Source of the DNA: a virus | IMG/VR virus record: IMGVR_UViG_3300033153_003795 | Location: 1-63,869 of that record | Reading direction: 5' to 3' (one strand) | Length of the DNA stretch: 63,869 nt | Shown here: piece after piece, positions 52,270-60,541 of the stretch | How positions within the stretch are numbered: the first letter of the stretch is position 1 | How the letters are laid out: every line of letters starts with the position of its first letter | Notes under the pieces: model-generated | The model's database searches: none | Seen by the model: the letters and a program-made list of their open reading frames with translations, nothing else | What the model was told of the DNA's origin: nothing | Translations under genes and position numbers: made by a program

Positions 52270-52793
52270 AAATTTTCCTTTATTTTTTTCATGATTATAT
52301 CTTTAGGTAGTAAGTTATAGCAAAAATAGCTACTACTAAAAGTTATTTTATTATTGGGTCTTCCCTCTGGGTTGACAAACTTTATACGTCTATCGAACAT
52401 TAAAAGCTGTAATTGCTTGTGTTCGAATAATTGCTTCGGAGCGGCGTCGTTCAGCCAGGTATTAGCCATCAAAAGGGCAAATGGGCGTCCAAGATCAATA
52501 GCTCTTTCAAAGAAAGCTCTCTTATTCTTGAATGGAGGATTTGAGATAAGTATATCCCATTTTTCCGGTTCATAATCGAAGAAGTCTTGACCATCTTCTA
52601 TATGGCTATAGACTACTTTGTTAGTCTTAGAGATGAGCTTAACGAATTCGCTGTCCTTAGTGTCAAAAGGACACCATACTGTAGCAAATTTAGGTATATA
52701 TTCTAGTATAGGTTCTACACCATAAGCAGGTGTGAAATTTTCGTCATTACCTACTTTATTGTATAGCACGTGTTGGCTATTTATATCGCTCAT
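52266..52793 (-). CDS. N6-adenine methyltransferase-like protein
   Basis: 175 residues. ATVWCPFDTKDSEF (about 37-50) is a divergent SAM-binding region and ISNPPF (83-88) is the motif IV of N6-adenine DNA methyltransferases. The following KNKRAFFERAIDLGRPFALL agrees with phage enzymes of this type. No target recognition domain is obvious, so it may methylate a short site or be RNA-directed. Confidence 0.7.
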   Translation of the reverse strand: MSDINSQHVLYNKVGNDENFTPAYGVEPILEYIPKFATVWCPFDTKDSEFVKLISKTNKVVYSHIEDGQDFFDYEPEKWDILISNPPFKNKRAFFERAIDLGRPFALLMANTWLNDAAPKQLFEHKQLQLLMFDRRIKFVNPEGRPNNKITFSSSYFCYNLLPKDIIMKKIKENL

Positions 52794-53566
52794 AATAGAT
52801 CCTTAATTGTTTGAACAAACTCTCTTGTCTCTTTTTGAGTATGAGAATCTAGTCTCTGATCTATAAAATGAGGGAACGCATTAGGGTTATTAGTATAGCC
52901 TCCAAGAGTAGACACTCTGTTTTGAAGCATGTCTGCTCCTCTGTCCCACACTTCTTTACGAGTGATACCTCTAGCTTTCATGAAGGATTTAAGTAGTTCT
53001 GGTGAAGACATAAATACTCTATCATTCCACGCTTCTTGTTTTTCTGCAGGAGTATAGGTTGATGCTATGCCACTATAGAATTTCTCTACCTCTGGTGGCA
53101 TCCAATAGCCTCTATCACATACTCCGTAACGTTGTGAATGTGATACGGATGTGATTTGATTATGTGTGGATAGTTGGCCGTAGATGAAATATGGTGTCTC
53201 GCATTTGAATGTGCGATAGTTAGTGAAGTCTACTGCTTCTAGACATTGCTCTACTGTCCAGCCCCAATTGAGAAGTTCTCTCATAGTTGTATGGTAAGTT
53301 CCTTTATCATCATTGAAGAACCCAAACCATTGTACTACACCATATGCCCACGATTTAGTGTCAGGTACCAGTGTAACACATATAGTACATGGTACGTACT
53401 CTAATACTCTCGAAGCTTTACCACCATACGATTCTTTTAGGAGTCTATTCCAGAGTTTTTCTGCTGACTTAGGTGCTTTGTCTCTAACGACGGATGCACA
53501 CTCAGCTATGTAGTTTTGTAGGTCTACAAGCGAGTTGCTCTTAGGTATGATTAGTTCTGCTGTCAT
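52790..53566 (-). CDS. Divergent ThyX-like protein (flavin-dependent thymidylate synthase)
   Basis: 258 residues. The ThyX signature RHRxxSxNExSxRY is represented by STHNQITSVSHSQRY (residues 133-147): S-x-R-Y is kept but RHR and NE are replaced. The C-terminal AFPHFIDQRLDSHTQKETRE (about 229-247) matches the conserved ThyX end (FxxFxxLRxxxxAQxEIR). So the fold is likely present, with a changed active site. It might be a divergent thymidylate synthase or a repurposed relative. Confidence 0.6.
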   Translation of the reverse strand: MTAELIIPKSNSLVDLQNYIAECASVVRDKAPKSAEKLWNRLLKESYGGKASRVLEYVPCTICVTLVPDTKSWAYGVVQWFGFFNDDKGTYHTTMRELLNWGWTVEQCLEAVDFTNYRTFKCETPYFIYGQLSTHNQITSVSHSQRYGVCDRGYWMPPEVEKFYSGIASTYTPAEKQEAWNDRVFMSSPELLKSFMKARGITRKEVWDRGADMLQNRVSTLGGYTNNPNAFPHFIDQRLDSHTQKETREFVQTIKDLL

Positions 53567-53569
53567 AAA

Positions 53570-53842
53570 CTACTCACCTAAGTGCTTAGTTACGGTTTCT
53601 TTAGAAAGCACTGAGTTTGCTAGTAACAACGCTAAATGGTAGTCTACTACAGGTTTAAGTAAGTACTGTGGGAGTACGGTTATGTCTAGCCTGCGATTAG
53701 TGATATTGTATAGTTTTTTATATTTTGGGTTTTTAAGGTTTGGTAATGTAAAGTAGTAATTTGCGCGACTTTTTAGTGTTGCCATCTTTAGTGCTTTACG
53801 GGCCTTTGCTTTACCTTTATTTTGTCGAGTTCTCAAGGTCAT
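53570..53842 (-). CDS. Basic small protein, unknown
   Basis: 90 residues from ATG 53842, chosen because AAAGGAA precedes it; a start at 53875 would overlap the PhoH gene. Very basic start (TLRTRQNKGKAKARKALKMA). Might bind nucleic acid; no family recognised. Confidence 0.55.
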   Translation of the reverse strand: MTLRTRQNKGKAKARKALKMATLKSRANYYFTLPNLKNPKYKKLYNITNRRLDITVLPQYLLKPVVDYHLALLLANSVLSKETVTKHLGE

Positions 53843-53852
53843 TATAATTCCT

Positions 53853-55124
53853 TTATTTATAGACTTCAGCAACAAATTTTGCTAATGCTGATCTATATAT
53901 CTCATCTAGTTTGATGTAACTAAATTCTGGCGCTTGACCAAAGTGTTGAAATAGGGGTTTAAATCCTTCATTGCCTCTATTCATACCGTAAGTTTGACCT
54001 TGGGTATCGCCGATAAGTAGGATCTTGCCACCCTCGGCTATTCTGGACATAACCATTTTTGCGGCGTTTTCGTCTACAAGTTCCCATTCGTCGATTACCC
54101 AGCATGCATCATGGAGTGAATCACCTTGAGCTTCGTCGATTTCTTTGACAGAGAAATGTTCAGACCATACCTTATCGGAGTTAGTTCGAATATTTTCTCC
54201 GTTGCTGTCTTTTTTTAGTTTGTCGCCACGTTTGTCTAGAAGGAATTCAAGGTTACTCTTAATACCGCCTAAGTGACCGCCCATCTTATCTTCAGATGTA
54301 CCAGGTTTGTAGCCTGTGTATAGGTCTCTGTTAGTACTTACTGGAGGTTTTGATACATAGATAGTGTCATAGACTTGGTAGCGTTTTTGACCGACTGTGC
54401 AGGCTAGTACGCCAGCTAGTGCAAGTAATGTTTTACCTGTTCCTAGTTCGCCGTCTATTACTGTAAGAGGTACATCGTTGTCAAATACCGCATGGAGTGC
54501 ACACATTTGTACGGAATCCATAGGATCGATAAGTACACCAGCGTCTCTGAAAGGTTTAATGCTTTGAGAGATGCGGTTGACCTCGCCATTGCGATTAAGC
54601 CAGATGTCGTTCTTGTCGACTATACGGTCTATGATACAGTACATATTTTCTTTCATGTCTACTTGGAAGCGTTCGTTGAATTCTTCTGTTTGGACTTGTT
54701 TGATTTGTACATAACGTTTTTCATAGTCTACATCACCTTCGATGGTAACGTAGCCTTTATACTCGTAGTCTATTTCACTATCGGCTTCGAAATCAGAGAT
54801 TGGAATACCGTGAGCTTTTGCGATAATACGTACAGCAATATCGTTGCTAAGTATACTGGCGTTAGCTTCTTTAGTATCTTGAATAATACACTCGTCAGGA
54901 GATTCCCCTAGTAAGTTAGGAATATTCAAGATTTCGATTTTGTCGTCTTTAAACATAAACCATATATTACGTATAGCCGCTTGAGCTGCACGTTTTAGAT
55001 TAGGGTTACGTTTTAGGTTGTCGAGTTCACGTATGACTGTAAAACTTAGTACGAAATCTTTAGTAGTATCAAATACGATATTCGGTTCATCGATTAGTAT
55101 GTTGGTGTCTAAACTAATTTTCAT
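53853..55124 (-). CDS. PIN-PhoH fusion (PhoH2-type RNase/helicase)
   Basis: 423 residues. The PIN domain is residues about 1-120 (LDTNILID with D6 and D12; D95 in LSNDIAVRI). The PhoH ATPase follows: Walker A GELGTGKT (225-232), Walker B near CWVIDEWEL, and later LLIGDTQGQ and IKLDEIYRSALAKFV. PhoH2 proteins unwind and cut RNA. Common in aquatic phages, perhaps to degrade host RNA. Lies 2 bases from the ClpP gene. Confidence 0.85.
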   Translation of the reverse strand: MKISLDTNILIDEPNIVFDTTKDFVLSFTVIRELDNLKRNPNLKRAAQAAIRNIWFMFKDDKIEILNIPNLLGESPDECIIQDTKEANASILSNDIAVRIIAKAHGIPISDFEADSEIDYEYKGYVTIEGDVDYEKRYVQIKQVQTEEFNERFQVDMKENMYCIIDRIVDKNDIWLNRNGEVNRISQSIKPFRDAGVLIDPMDSVQMCALHAVFDNDVPLTVIDGELGTGKTLLALAGVLACTVGQKRYQVYDTIYVSKPPVSTNRDLYTGYKPGTSEDKMGGHLGGIKSNLEFLLDKRGDKLKKDSNGENIRTNSDKVWSEHFSVKEIDEAQGDSLHDACWVIDEWELVDENAAKMVMSRIAEGGKILLIGDTQGQTYGMNRGNEGFKPLFQHFGQAPEFSYIKLDEIYRSALAKFVAEVYK

Positions 55125-55125
55125 G

Positions 55126-55701
55126 TTAGCCTTTCAAATGTTTCTGTCTATTACCCCATCTCTCTAGTACTTGAGAACTGTTGAGCCAGATATCGTGGTC
55201 TTCTATAACGTCAGCTATTTCTTCTTCTGTTAAGAAGCCTGCGTAGTAGTCACGAAAAGACTCGTTGATTTCATTGTTTACGAAATCCATTTGGTCTTTA
55301 GCTTCTTTACCTTTACCTTGTACTCCACCGGAGTAGTTGTGAATCATAAATTGGGTGTAAGGAGTGACTACAATATCATCACAAGCCATTGTTAATACGG
55401 TTGCAGCAGAAGCTACGTCACCTGATAGGTGTCCTATAATAGTCGCTTTTGACTTGAGCATTGCGTAGTAAAGCATATTTGCTGAAGAGATATAGCCACC
55501 AGGGTTATTAATATGTATATGAAATACATCACCTTTTTGAGCTTGGCTTAGTATGAAACATAGTTCGTTGTAGTTTTCAGGTACGTCAATCCCATTAGTT
55601 AGGTATACGTGTGCTACTCTTCCATCTTTAGATCGAACTATTGGTACATAGTCGTCAAAAACATTTACTTTATCTTTTGGTAGTTCAATTTGAAATTCCA
55701 T
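55126..55701 (-). CDS. clpP: ClpP-like serine protease
   Basis: 191 residues. NNPGGYISSANMLYYAML (about 65-82), GDVASAAT with catalytic S98, and FMIHNYSGG with H121, are the S14 family core; the Asp is expected in the C-terminal part. In lambdoid phages ClpP-like proteins act as head proteases, but this gene lies far from the capsid genes and beside PhoH, so it may instead act on host proteins. Confidence 0.82.
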   Translation of the reverse strand: MEFQIELPKDKVNVFDDYVPIVRSKDGRVAHVYLTNGIDVPENYNELCFILSQAQKGDVFHIHINNPGGYISSANMLYYAMLKSKATIIGHLSGDVASAATVLTMACDDIVVTPYTQFMIHNYSGGVQGKGKEAKDQMDFVNNEINESFRDYYAGFLTEEEIADVIEDHDIWLNSSQVLERWGNRQKHLKG

Positions 55702-55840
55702 TAATTTCCTTTATTATATTTTCTGCTGTGTTTGGTGTTACTTCTATTGAAATAAAAGGTATACTATTTGCGACTAAAAAATTGAATATTTCTTCGTCTT
55801 TAGCTCTAGCTTCTTTCAGTGTTTCCGATCTGCCGTACTA
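55685..55840 (-). pseudogene. C-terminal remnant of the P-loop kinase beyond an amber codon
   Basis: After the TAG at 55840-55838 the same frame stays open for 50 further codons to TGA at 55685, giving YGRSETLKEARAKDEEIFNF and a typical strand-helix end. This matches how the family continues, so a full gene was ended by one TAG. It overlaps the ClpP start by 17 bases. Confidence 0.7.
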
Positions 55841-56224
55841 TTGATAAGGATGTGTTTCCACATTTCTTTTAAGAAATACGTTTAAGTTCTCGTAAGTACT
55901 GTGTAGTTTTACTGAGAAGTCTATAAACGCTTGTGTTGGAAATTTTGTGTTAGTCTTATCGATGTAGTTACATCCCATCACAAATGGGCTATCGTGTACT
56001 GCGTAGTCGACTGAGCCTTGTAAGCGTACCATCCTATGATGTTGTTCACCTAGTATATGTACTTGGTCTTTTAGACGTGTAAGTTCGTTACTGTATGTAA
56101 GGTCTTTAGCATATTCTTGCAAGAGCTCTACTTTAGTACCGTTCTTCTTTAATTGCGCAAAGATTTCAGCTGCCGTAGTAGACTTACCTGTTCCAGGACC
56201 GCCAAATAAGTTGATATTAAGCAT
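55838..56224 (-). CDS. P-loop ATPase/kinase-like protein, interrupted by in-frame TAG
   Basis: 128 residues from ATG 56224, chosen for its GGAG 8 bases before. INLFGGPGTGKSTTAA (Walker A) at the very N-terminus. Then GEQHHRMVRL and VDYAVHDSPFVMGCNY with a Walker B-like region. This is the AAA_28/NadR-type nucleoside-kinase pattern seen in phages. It stops at TAG 55838-55840 after ETHPYQ, although the next 50 codons remain in frame. Function may be lost, or TAG is read through. Confidence 0.7.
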   Translation of the reverse strand: MLNINLFGGPGTGKSTTAAEIFAQLKKNGTKVELLQEYAKDLTYSNELTRLKDQVHILGEQHHRMVRLQGSVDYAVHDSPFVMGCNYIDKTNTKFPTQAFIDFSVKLHSTYENLNVFLKRNVETHPYQ

Positions 56225-56465
56225 TGTATACTCCATCTAGTTGAGCGATTCGTTCTTGACAGATGTGCATAATCTTTTCGTAGTCTAGTTTACGAGAATC
56301 ACCTTTTTTAGTTCTAAGAACTCTTTTAATGATATCGGCATCCCAAGGATTTAAACTGTACTCTCTCCAAATATCCCAAGGTTGGATGTTATGCTTTGAA
56401 TAATCAGAGTTACCTACATTCACGTTTTTGTGGGAAGGTCTACTTTTTATTGATTTTTTAAGCAT
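56217..56465 (-). CDS. DUF3310-like (SaV-type) small protein
   Basis: 82 residues. The pattern KHNIQPWDIWREYSLNPWDA then IIKRVLRTKKG, LDYEKIMHICQERI matches DUF3310 phage proteins that bind nucleotides or kinases. Starts in the end of the Cys-rich gene upstream and overlaps the kinase gene. Confidence 0.65.
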   Translation of the reverse strand: MLKKSIKSRPSHKNVNVGNSDYSKHNIQPWDIWREYSLNPWDADIIKRVLRTKKGDSRKLDYEKIMHICQERIAQLDGVYNA

Positions 56466-56874
56466 CTTTACATTCCTTTATTATCTTGCCAGCATTTGCG
56501 TGGACAAATGGCAGTCTATGAGGTATTTCACAGTTAGAGCAGTCTAGATGGATTGCAGTTTCTGTAGTGAATTCACTACTTTTAATAGCGTTGAGTTCAC
56601 ATTTACTGTAGACCGTTTTTTGACTTCTTTGTGATATACCTTTATCGCTATAAGTAAAGTAAGGACATCCACAAAAGAAGCAGTTTAGTTTTTCTCGGTC
56701 ATGGCATTTAGTACTAGTAGCGTAAAGAGGGCAGTAATTTGGTTCATTTTTAACCATATTTTCAAAGTTAAAGTACTCTACGATTTCAGATGTAGAGAAC
56801 TCTTGAGCTTTTAATTTAGTAATTACTGTATTTCTACGTGCTACTTCGTCTTTTGACCATTCATTATATGTCAT
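56458..56874 (-). CDS. Cys-rich conserved protein, Campylobacterota-like
   Basis: 138 residues with a long Cys set: NYCPLYATSTKCHD, LNCFFCGCPYF, SKCELN, LDCSNCEIPH. It probably binds zinc or an Fe-S cluster. I recall similar short Cys-rich proteins from Sulfurimonas-type bacteria, where the fold begins with a KAQxFSxxEIVEYFNFENMV motif as here. This is one of the few host clues in the window; the recollection is not a database result. Confidence 0.55.
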   Translation of the reverse strand: MTYNEWSKDEVARRNTVITKLKAQEFSTSEIVEYFNFENMVKNEPNYCPLYATSTKCHDREKLNCFFCGCPYFTYSDKGISQRSQKTVYSKCELNAIKSSEFTTETAIHLDCSNCEIPHRLPFVHANAGKIIKECKDA

Positions 56875-56883
56875 TTAACATCC

Positions 56884-57087
56884 TTAAAATATTTTGTATC
56901 GGCCTAGGAAATCTCGCCATTGGTACTGACGGAGACGTTCTAGGCTATTAGTAGCGTCTTCTATATTGTAGTAGTCTTCAAGAGTAAGCTCTTTATACTT
57001 CTTAGGTACAAATTTACTACTCTTGACTTCTTCTTCAGTTAGTGTGCATACAGGAAACTCTTTAGAATCCTGTTTCACATTGTCCAC
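56884..57087 (-). CDS. Small protein beside ribonucleotide reductase
   Basis: 67 residues starting MDNVKQDSKEFPVCTLTEEE; polar, helical. It overlaps the reductase end by 26 bases. Could be a reductase partner; no domain recognised. Confidence 0.5.
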   Translation of the reverse strand: MDNVKQDSKEFPVCTLTEEEVKSSKFVPKKYKELTLEDYYNIEDATNSLERLRQYQWRDFLGRYKIF

Positions 57088-59260
57088 CGCTACAACCTTG
57101 TGATGCGAGGGTATCTACGTCTACAAACTCTTTAGCGTCCAGGTCTATTACCCAGTCGATAGGTTTGATATTGTTCTGTATACGCCACCATTTGTGTAGG
57201 TTATATACATCTTTAAGACAATCACCGCATTCGGCTGTTGAGTTGAAATGTTGAGAGAACTTATTAAAGCGTCTTACAAAATCGTTTTTAAGAAGATGCT
57301 TGTGGTTATCTTCAAGTTGCTCGCCGAAACCTAGTGCTGTATTAATTGCAACCCATAGGTCATTGTTAAAAGCGTTCATTCCTGCCTCGATGAGACCACT
57401 AGAGAATAATGATTCTTGACCATACTTGGTGGTAATTGTATCTAAATCTAGTACTTCTGTGAATGGAGCTTGTGGGTAAGCTTTGTCACCTGAAGCAGCT
57501 AGAAGAGATACACCGCATAAAGAGTGTCTATTATCGTAGATATATTTTTCTACTTCGTCCCAGTCATCTACTGTGATGGTGTTAGACACGTTGTGTTTTA
57601 GAAATGGTTTTACACATAGATCGTGATTGGTTCCGTGTTCAATCCAGTTATCTTGTACGTTTTTAATGTATGCTAGTTGTTTAACTCCTAGAAGATCTGC
57701 TTTGTATATACTGTTCTCTGGTGATACTATTGGGAATGCCATTACGTAATCTGTACCGTTTGACCATACAGATTCTTCACACATTTCAGGATTCTTGTCA
57801 TGGAATAGCTTTGCTACTTCTGATTCTTTGTTCATTTGAACGTGTCTGATATAGTGTTTTGAGTGTTCTCCATGGATACCGGATGCTGTACCTAGTATTA
57901 CTGAAGCATTGCCAGAAGGTTTAACTACTGTAGTACGCGCTGCTTGGTTAATACCGATTAGGTCTGCTACAATTTTATTCCATTTCTTGACTTCTTCTGC
58001 ACCAGCTTTTTGGTTGGCTTCATCAAATAGGATGTCTGGATTATTCATCCAACCTGTTATGCCTACTCCGATTAAGGCTTCTCTAGCTACAATTTCAGAT
58101 GTTGCTTCAGATGCATATTTGAATTCTGTGTAGCCTGCTTGAAGTGTACCTAGTATACTTGCTGCTTTACACTGAGCGAGAAACTCTTCTTTTGTATTGC
58201 TAAGAGAGCCGTTGATTTCTGTAAGGTTACACATTTGCCAGCCTGAACGACCATCATCAGTGTAGCCATACATACCTACTTCTACGCAGGGGTTAAATAA
58301 TATGTCTAAGTCGTCTGTCCATACGAAACCTGGTTCTCCAGAGTGTTGTACTGAGTACATAATTTCTGCAAATTCTTCTTTAGTTGTTGTTTCTCTATGG
58401 AGAACTACAGAGTTATTGCTTCTTCCTCTTTGAGGATTTGATACGTACCAGTCTCCTGTTTTAGCTGTAATCATCTCTTTGTCTTCTTTTGAGGATAAAC
58501 AGATTGATGCTGCTCTACGTACTCCACCGGAGATTACCGCATCTGCCATATGCATAGCGATATCGTAAGCTACAATTGGACGTAGTTTAGTTTCTTCGTT
58601 AGCTAGAGAGGTTTTAATAAGGAGCTCTATTTTGTCTAGTGCTCTACGAAGAGGTTCTGGACCAGGTGCTTTAAAACCCCCTGAGATTTCTGCGCCTTTA
58701 GGACGTATTTTAGATAGGTCGAAATAGATTTTTCTACCTCTAAAATTCTCGTCTCCTCCAGATACGAAGAATGAGCTTACTAGGGCGCCTACTGCGTCTG
58801 CCCATCCTTCGATACTGTCTGGTACGACGAATGTTTTAGCACTTTTTGTACGCGTAGTTATTTCCGGTAGTTTTGAGATGTGGTGGGTTTGTACACTAAA
58901 TCCGATACCGCATCCGCTTAACATTAGTTGGAATGCTTCTTTAAAGAAGTCGACTCTGTCTAGGTATGTTGCAGTACAGTTGTATAGTTTAGCGTGGTTT
59001 CGTAAGAGCTGTTCGCCACCGAATTGTAGTGCTCTTTGTGCTCCGAGAATTTGTTTATTTTCGTAAGCTGTTTGAGATATGTGCATTAAATCACGAAGTT
59101 CTTGTGTCATTACATTAGCGTAGTATGTGTGGTGCATATCCATTACTCTAGCTACAGCTTCTTCCCAGCTCTCATACTTGTCTTGTTCGTTATTAAAACG
59201 AGCATATGACTCGTAAAATTTTGCATTTGACATCAAGGTACTTGCGTTTATTTCTTCCAT
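57062..59260 (-). CDS. nrdJ: Class II ribonucleotide reductase (adenosylcobalamin-dependent, monomeric)
   Basis: 732 residues, near the 739 of the Lactobacillus leichmannii enzyme. GCGIGFSVQ (about 115-123), NPCVEVGMYG and MCNLTEIN give the conserved Cys/Glu catalytic set; VVKPSGNASVILGTASG is the substrate loop. The end SQGCSGGQCETGF holds the C-terminal redox cysteines. It makes dNTPs without oxygen but needs B12. A TATAAT box precedes it (59293-59298). Confidence 0.92.
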   Translation of the reverse strand: MEEINASTLMSNAKFYESYARFNNEQDKYESWEEAVARVMDMHHTYYANVMTQELRDLMHISQTAYENKQILGAQRALQFGGEQLLRNHAKLYNCTATYLDRVDFFKEAFQLMLSGCGIGFSVQTHHISKLPEITTRTKSAKTFVVPDSIEGWADAVGALVSSFFVSGGDENFRGRKIYFDLSKIRPKGAEISGGFKAPGPEPLRRALDKIELLIKTSLANEETKLRPIVAYDIAMHMADAVISGGVRRAASICLSSKEDKEMITAKTGDWYVSNPQRGRSNNSVVLHRETTTKEEFAEIMYSVQHSGEPGFVWTDDLDILFNPCVEVGMYGYTDDGRSGWQMCNLTEINGSLSNTKEEFLAQCKAASILGTLQAGYTEFKYASEATSEIVAREALIGVGITGWMNNPDILFDEANQKAGAEEVKKWNKIVADLIGINQAARTTVVKPSGNASVILGTASGIHGEHSKHYIRHVQMNKESEVAKLFHDKNPEMCEESVWSNGTDYVMAFPIVSPENSIYKADLLGVKQLAYIKNVQDNWIEHGTNHDLCVKPFLKHNVSNTITVDDWDEVEKYIYDNRHSLCGVSLLAASGDKAYPQAPFTEVLDLDTITTKYGQESLFSSGLIEAGMNAFNNDLWVAINTALGFGEQLEDNHKHLLKNDFVRRFNKFSQHFNSTAECGDCLKDVYNLHKWWRIQNNIKPIDWVIDLDAKEFVDVDTLASQGCSGGQCETGF

Positions 59261-59292
59261 TTTTATCCTTTGTTAATTTTTATAGGGTTTGT

Positions 59293-59298
59293 ATTATA
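59293..59298 (-). promoter_or_regulatory. Candidate promoter for the reductase gene
   Basis: On the minus strand AGCTATAATAC contains TATAAT, 32 bases before ATG 59260. No clear -35 box. It lies just after the end of the RusA-like gene. Confidence 0.45.
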
Positions 59299-59299
59299 G

Positions 59300-59704
59300 C
59301 TAAGTTAAGCTTGATATTGCTTTAATTGTTATCTCACATCTTGGATTTTCTTTGGACTGTTCGATTACTTCCCAAGTACCGCCCATATCAAATTTAACGT
59401 TATCGTTAGAGATTAATGATAGCTCTTGTAAAGCGTCTAATAGGAATTTCTCAATCATAGGAACGATATTACGTCCATCGCATGACGGATTTTTGTAATA
59501 GAGTTTAGTGTGAAGTTTATAAGCTTCTTTTATAGGCTCTGCTGTTTGTAGCTGATTATGTACTAGTTCGTGAAAGTCTTGTTTCATTTTGTTCTGAGTA
59601 TGGTAATGAGCGTTTCTGTAAAAGTTAAGCCCGACTAAATGTGTAGTGGAGGGCTTAGTTTTTTTATGGTTAGTCCAATATATGGGTAACGTTACATTAA
59701 GCAT
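59300..59704 (-). CDS. RusA-like Holliday junction resolvase
   Basis: 134 residues. NPSCDGRNIVPMIEKFLLDA (about 72-91) and SNDNVKFDMGGTWEV match the RusA pattern with Asp residues after the first helix. The C-terminal ENPRCEITI strand also fits. RusA cuts four-way junctions, which would resolve replication intermediates before packaging. Confidence 0.7.
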   Translation of the reverse strand: MLNVTLPIYWTNHKKTKPSTTHLVGLNFYRNAHYHTQNKMKQDFHELVHNQLQTAEPIKEAYKLHTKLYYKNPSCDGRNIVPMIEKFLLDALQELSLISNDNVKFDMGGTWEVIEQSKENPRCEITIKAISSLT

Positions 59705-60230
59705 GTACTATTGACCAGTCCTCACTTAACATATCTGATTGTGACGCAAGCCACGGTACAATTTCACCTGTAGCAGTCTTCATATCGATATGTGCGTGAT
59801 AACTGATTTCAGTACCTTCTTTATAGATTCCTAGTAAAGGAGGACGATTAACTTTGAACGTGCTTCCAGGTACTAGAAAGATAAACATACTTTTTCCATT
59901 CCATCCTTCACGTGCAACTTTATAACCTTCTTTTATATAATGGACAGCTTGACCAAAGTTCATGCACTTACCTGACATAGATAAGTCACTTGCTACTGGA
60001 ACTGGAAACACTGCGAGTTCTAAGTTGTCTTCAAAGTATTTTTTAGCTACTAGCCATTGGTCATTATGATTTTTAGGGTTTCTAGCAATCATGTCACCAG
60101 GTTTAGGTGAATCATTACATAGGTCAGCATCCGATACGGATACTCCACTATTTATAAGTGCTAGTTTAGTATCTTGTTCTACAACAGGTCTCATTTCTGA
60201 TAGACCTTTACGTTTATATTGTGACCACAT
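59697..60230 (-). CDS. Tad2-like (DUF2829) Thoeris anti-defence candidate
   Basis: 177 residues. Residues 90-176 are a full DUF2829 domain: MNFGQAVHYIKEGYKVAREG, FIFLVPGSTFKVNRPPLLGI, HIDMKTATGEIVPWLASQSD and DWSIV. This family includes Tad2, which captures the signal molecule of Thoeris defence. The N-terminal 75 residues (GDMIARNPKNHNDQW) form another phage module, so this is a two-part fusion. Start overlaps the upstream stop (TAATG). Confidence 0.78.
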   Translation of the reverse strand: MWSQYKRKGLSEMRPVVEQDTKLALINSGVSVSDADLCNDSPKPGDMIARNPKNHNDQWLVAKKYFEDNLELAVFPVPVASDLSMSGKCMNFGQAVHYIKEGYKVAREGWNGKSMFIFLVPGSTFKVNRPPLLGIYKEGTEISYHAHIDMKTATGEIVPWLASQSDMLSEDWSIVHA

Positions 60231-60424
60231 TACAAGTTCACTTTATCATTAGCTACTAATGTTGCTCTAAGATGAGTACCACTCTTACCAATATCAGTTG
60301 AGTGTTTACGAATTCTACGAGAACTAGCTTTTGTTGGACGTTTAGCAAATGCTTCAATTTCTTCAAGTGTTACTTCTAGTAAATATTTGTAGCTATCTAA
60401 GTCTTGGTTTATATTTTGTGCCAT
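60230..60424 (-). CDS. Small basic histone-like protein
   Basis: 64 residues; the segment SSRRIRKHSTDIGKSGTHLR is highly basic, and the whole resembles short phage histone-like proteins. May coat DNA. Four-base overlap with the Tad2-like gene. Confidence 0.55.
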   Translation of the reverse strand: MAQNINQDLDSYKYLLEVTLEEIEAFAKRPTKASSRRIRKHSTDIGKSGTHLRATLVANDKVNL

Positions 60425-60447
60425 TTAAGGTCCTTGTGTTAAATTAT

Positions 60448-60462
60448 CCCCACTTAAGGGGG
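60448..60462 (-). terminator. Hairpin CCCC-TTAAGT-GGGG
   Basis: On the minus strand a CCCC/GGGG stem with a six-base loop is followed by ATAATTTAAC. It lies between the genes ending at 60542 and starting at 60424 and may be a weak terminator or a regulator of the downstream mRNA. Confidence 0.5.
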
Positions 60463-60541
60463 TAGGTATAGGTCTTACATAGAAAACGTTAAACTTCACA
60501 TATAGCGATGCAAGAGGTTGTTGCCTACTGCCTATTAGTAG

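Noticed and set aside
54492-54911. 139-residue plus-strand frame inside PhoH
   Set aside because: Antisense shadow of the PIN-PhoH gene with recognisable motifs on the minus strand.
55838-55840. Genome-wide TAG recoding
   Set aside because: Several well-formed genes end in TAG (for example 31433, 37414, 38232, 38900) and no CTA-anticodon tRNA is present; the kinase case is isolated.
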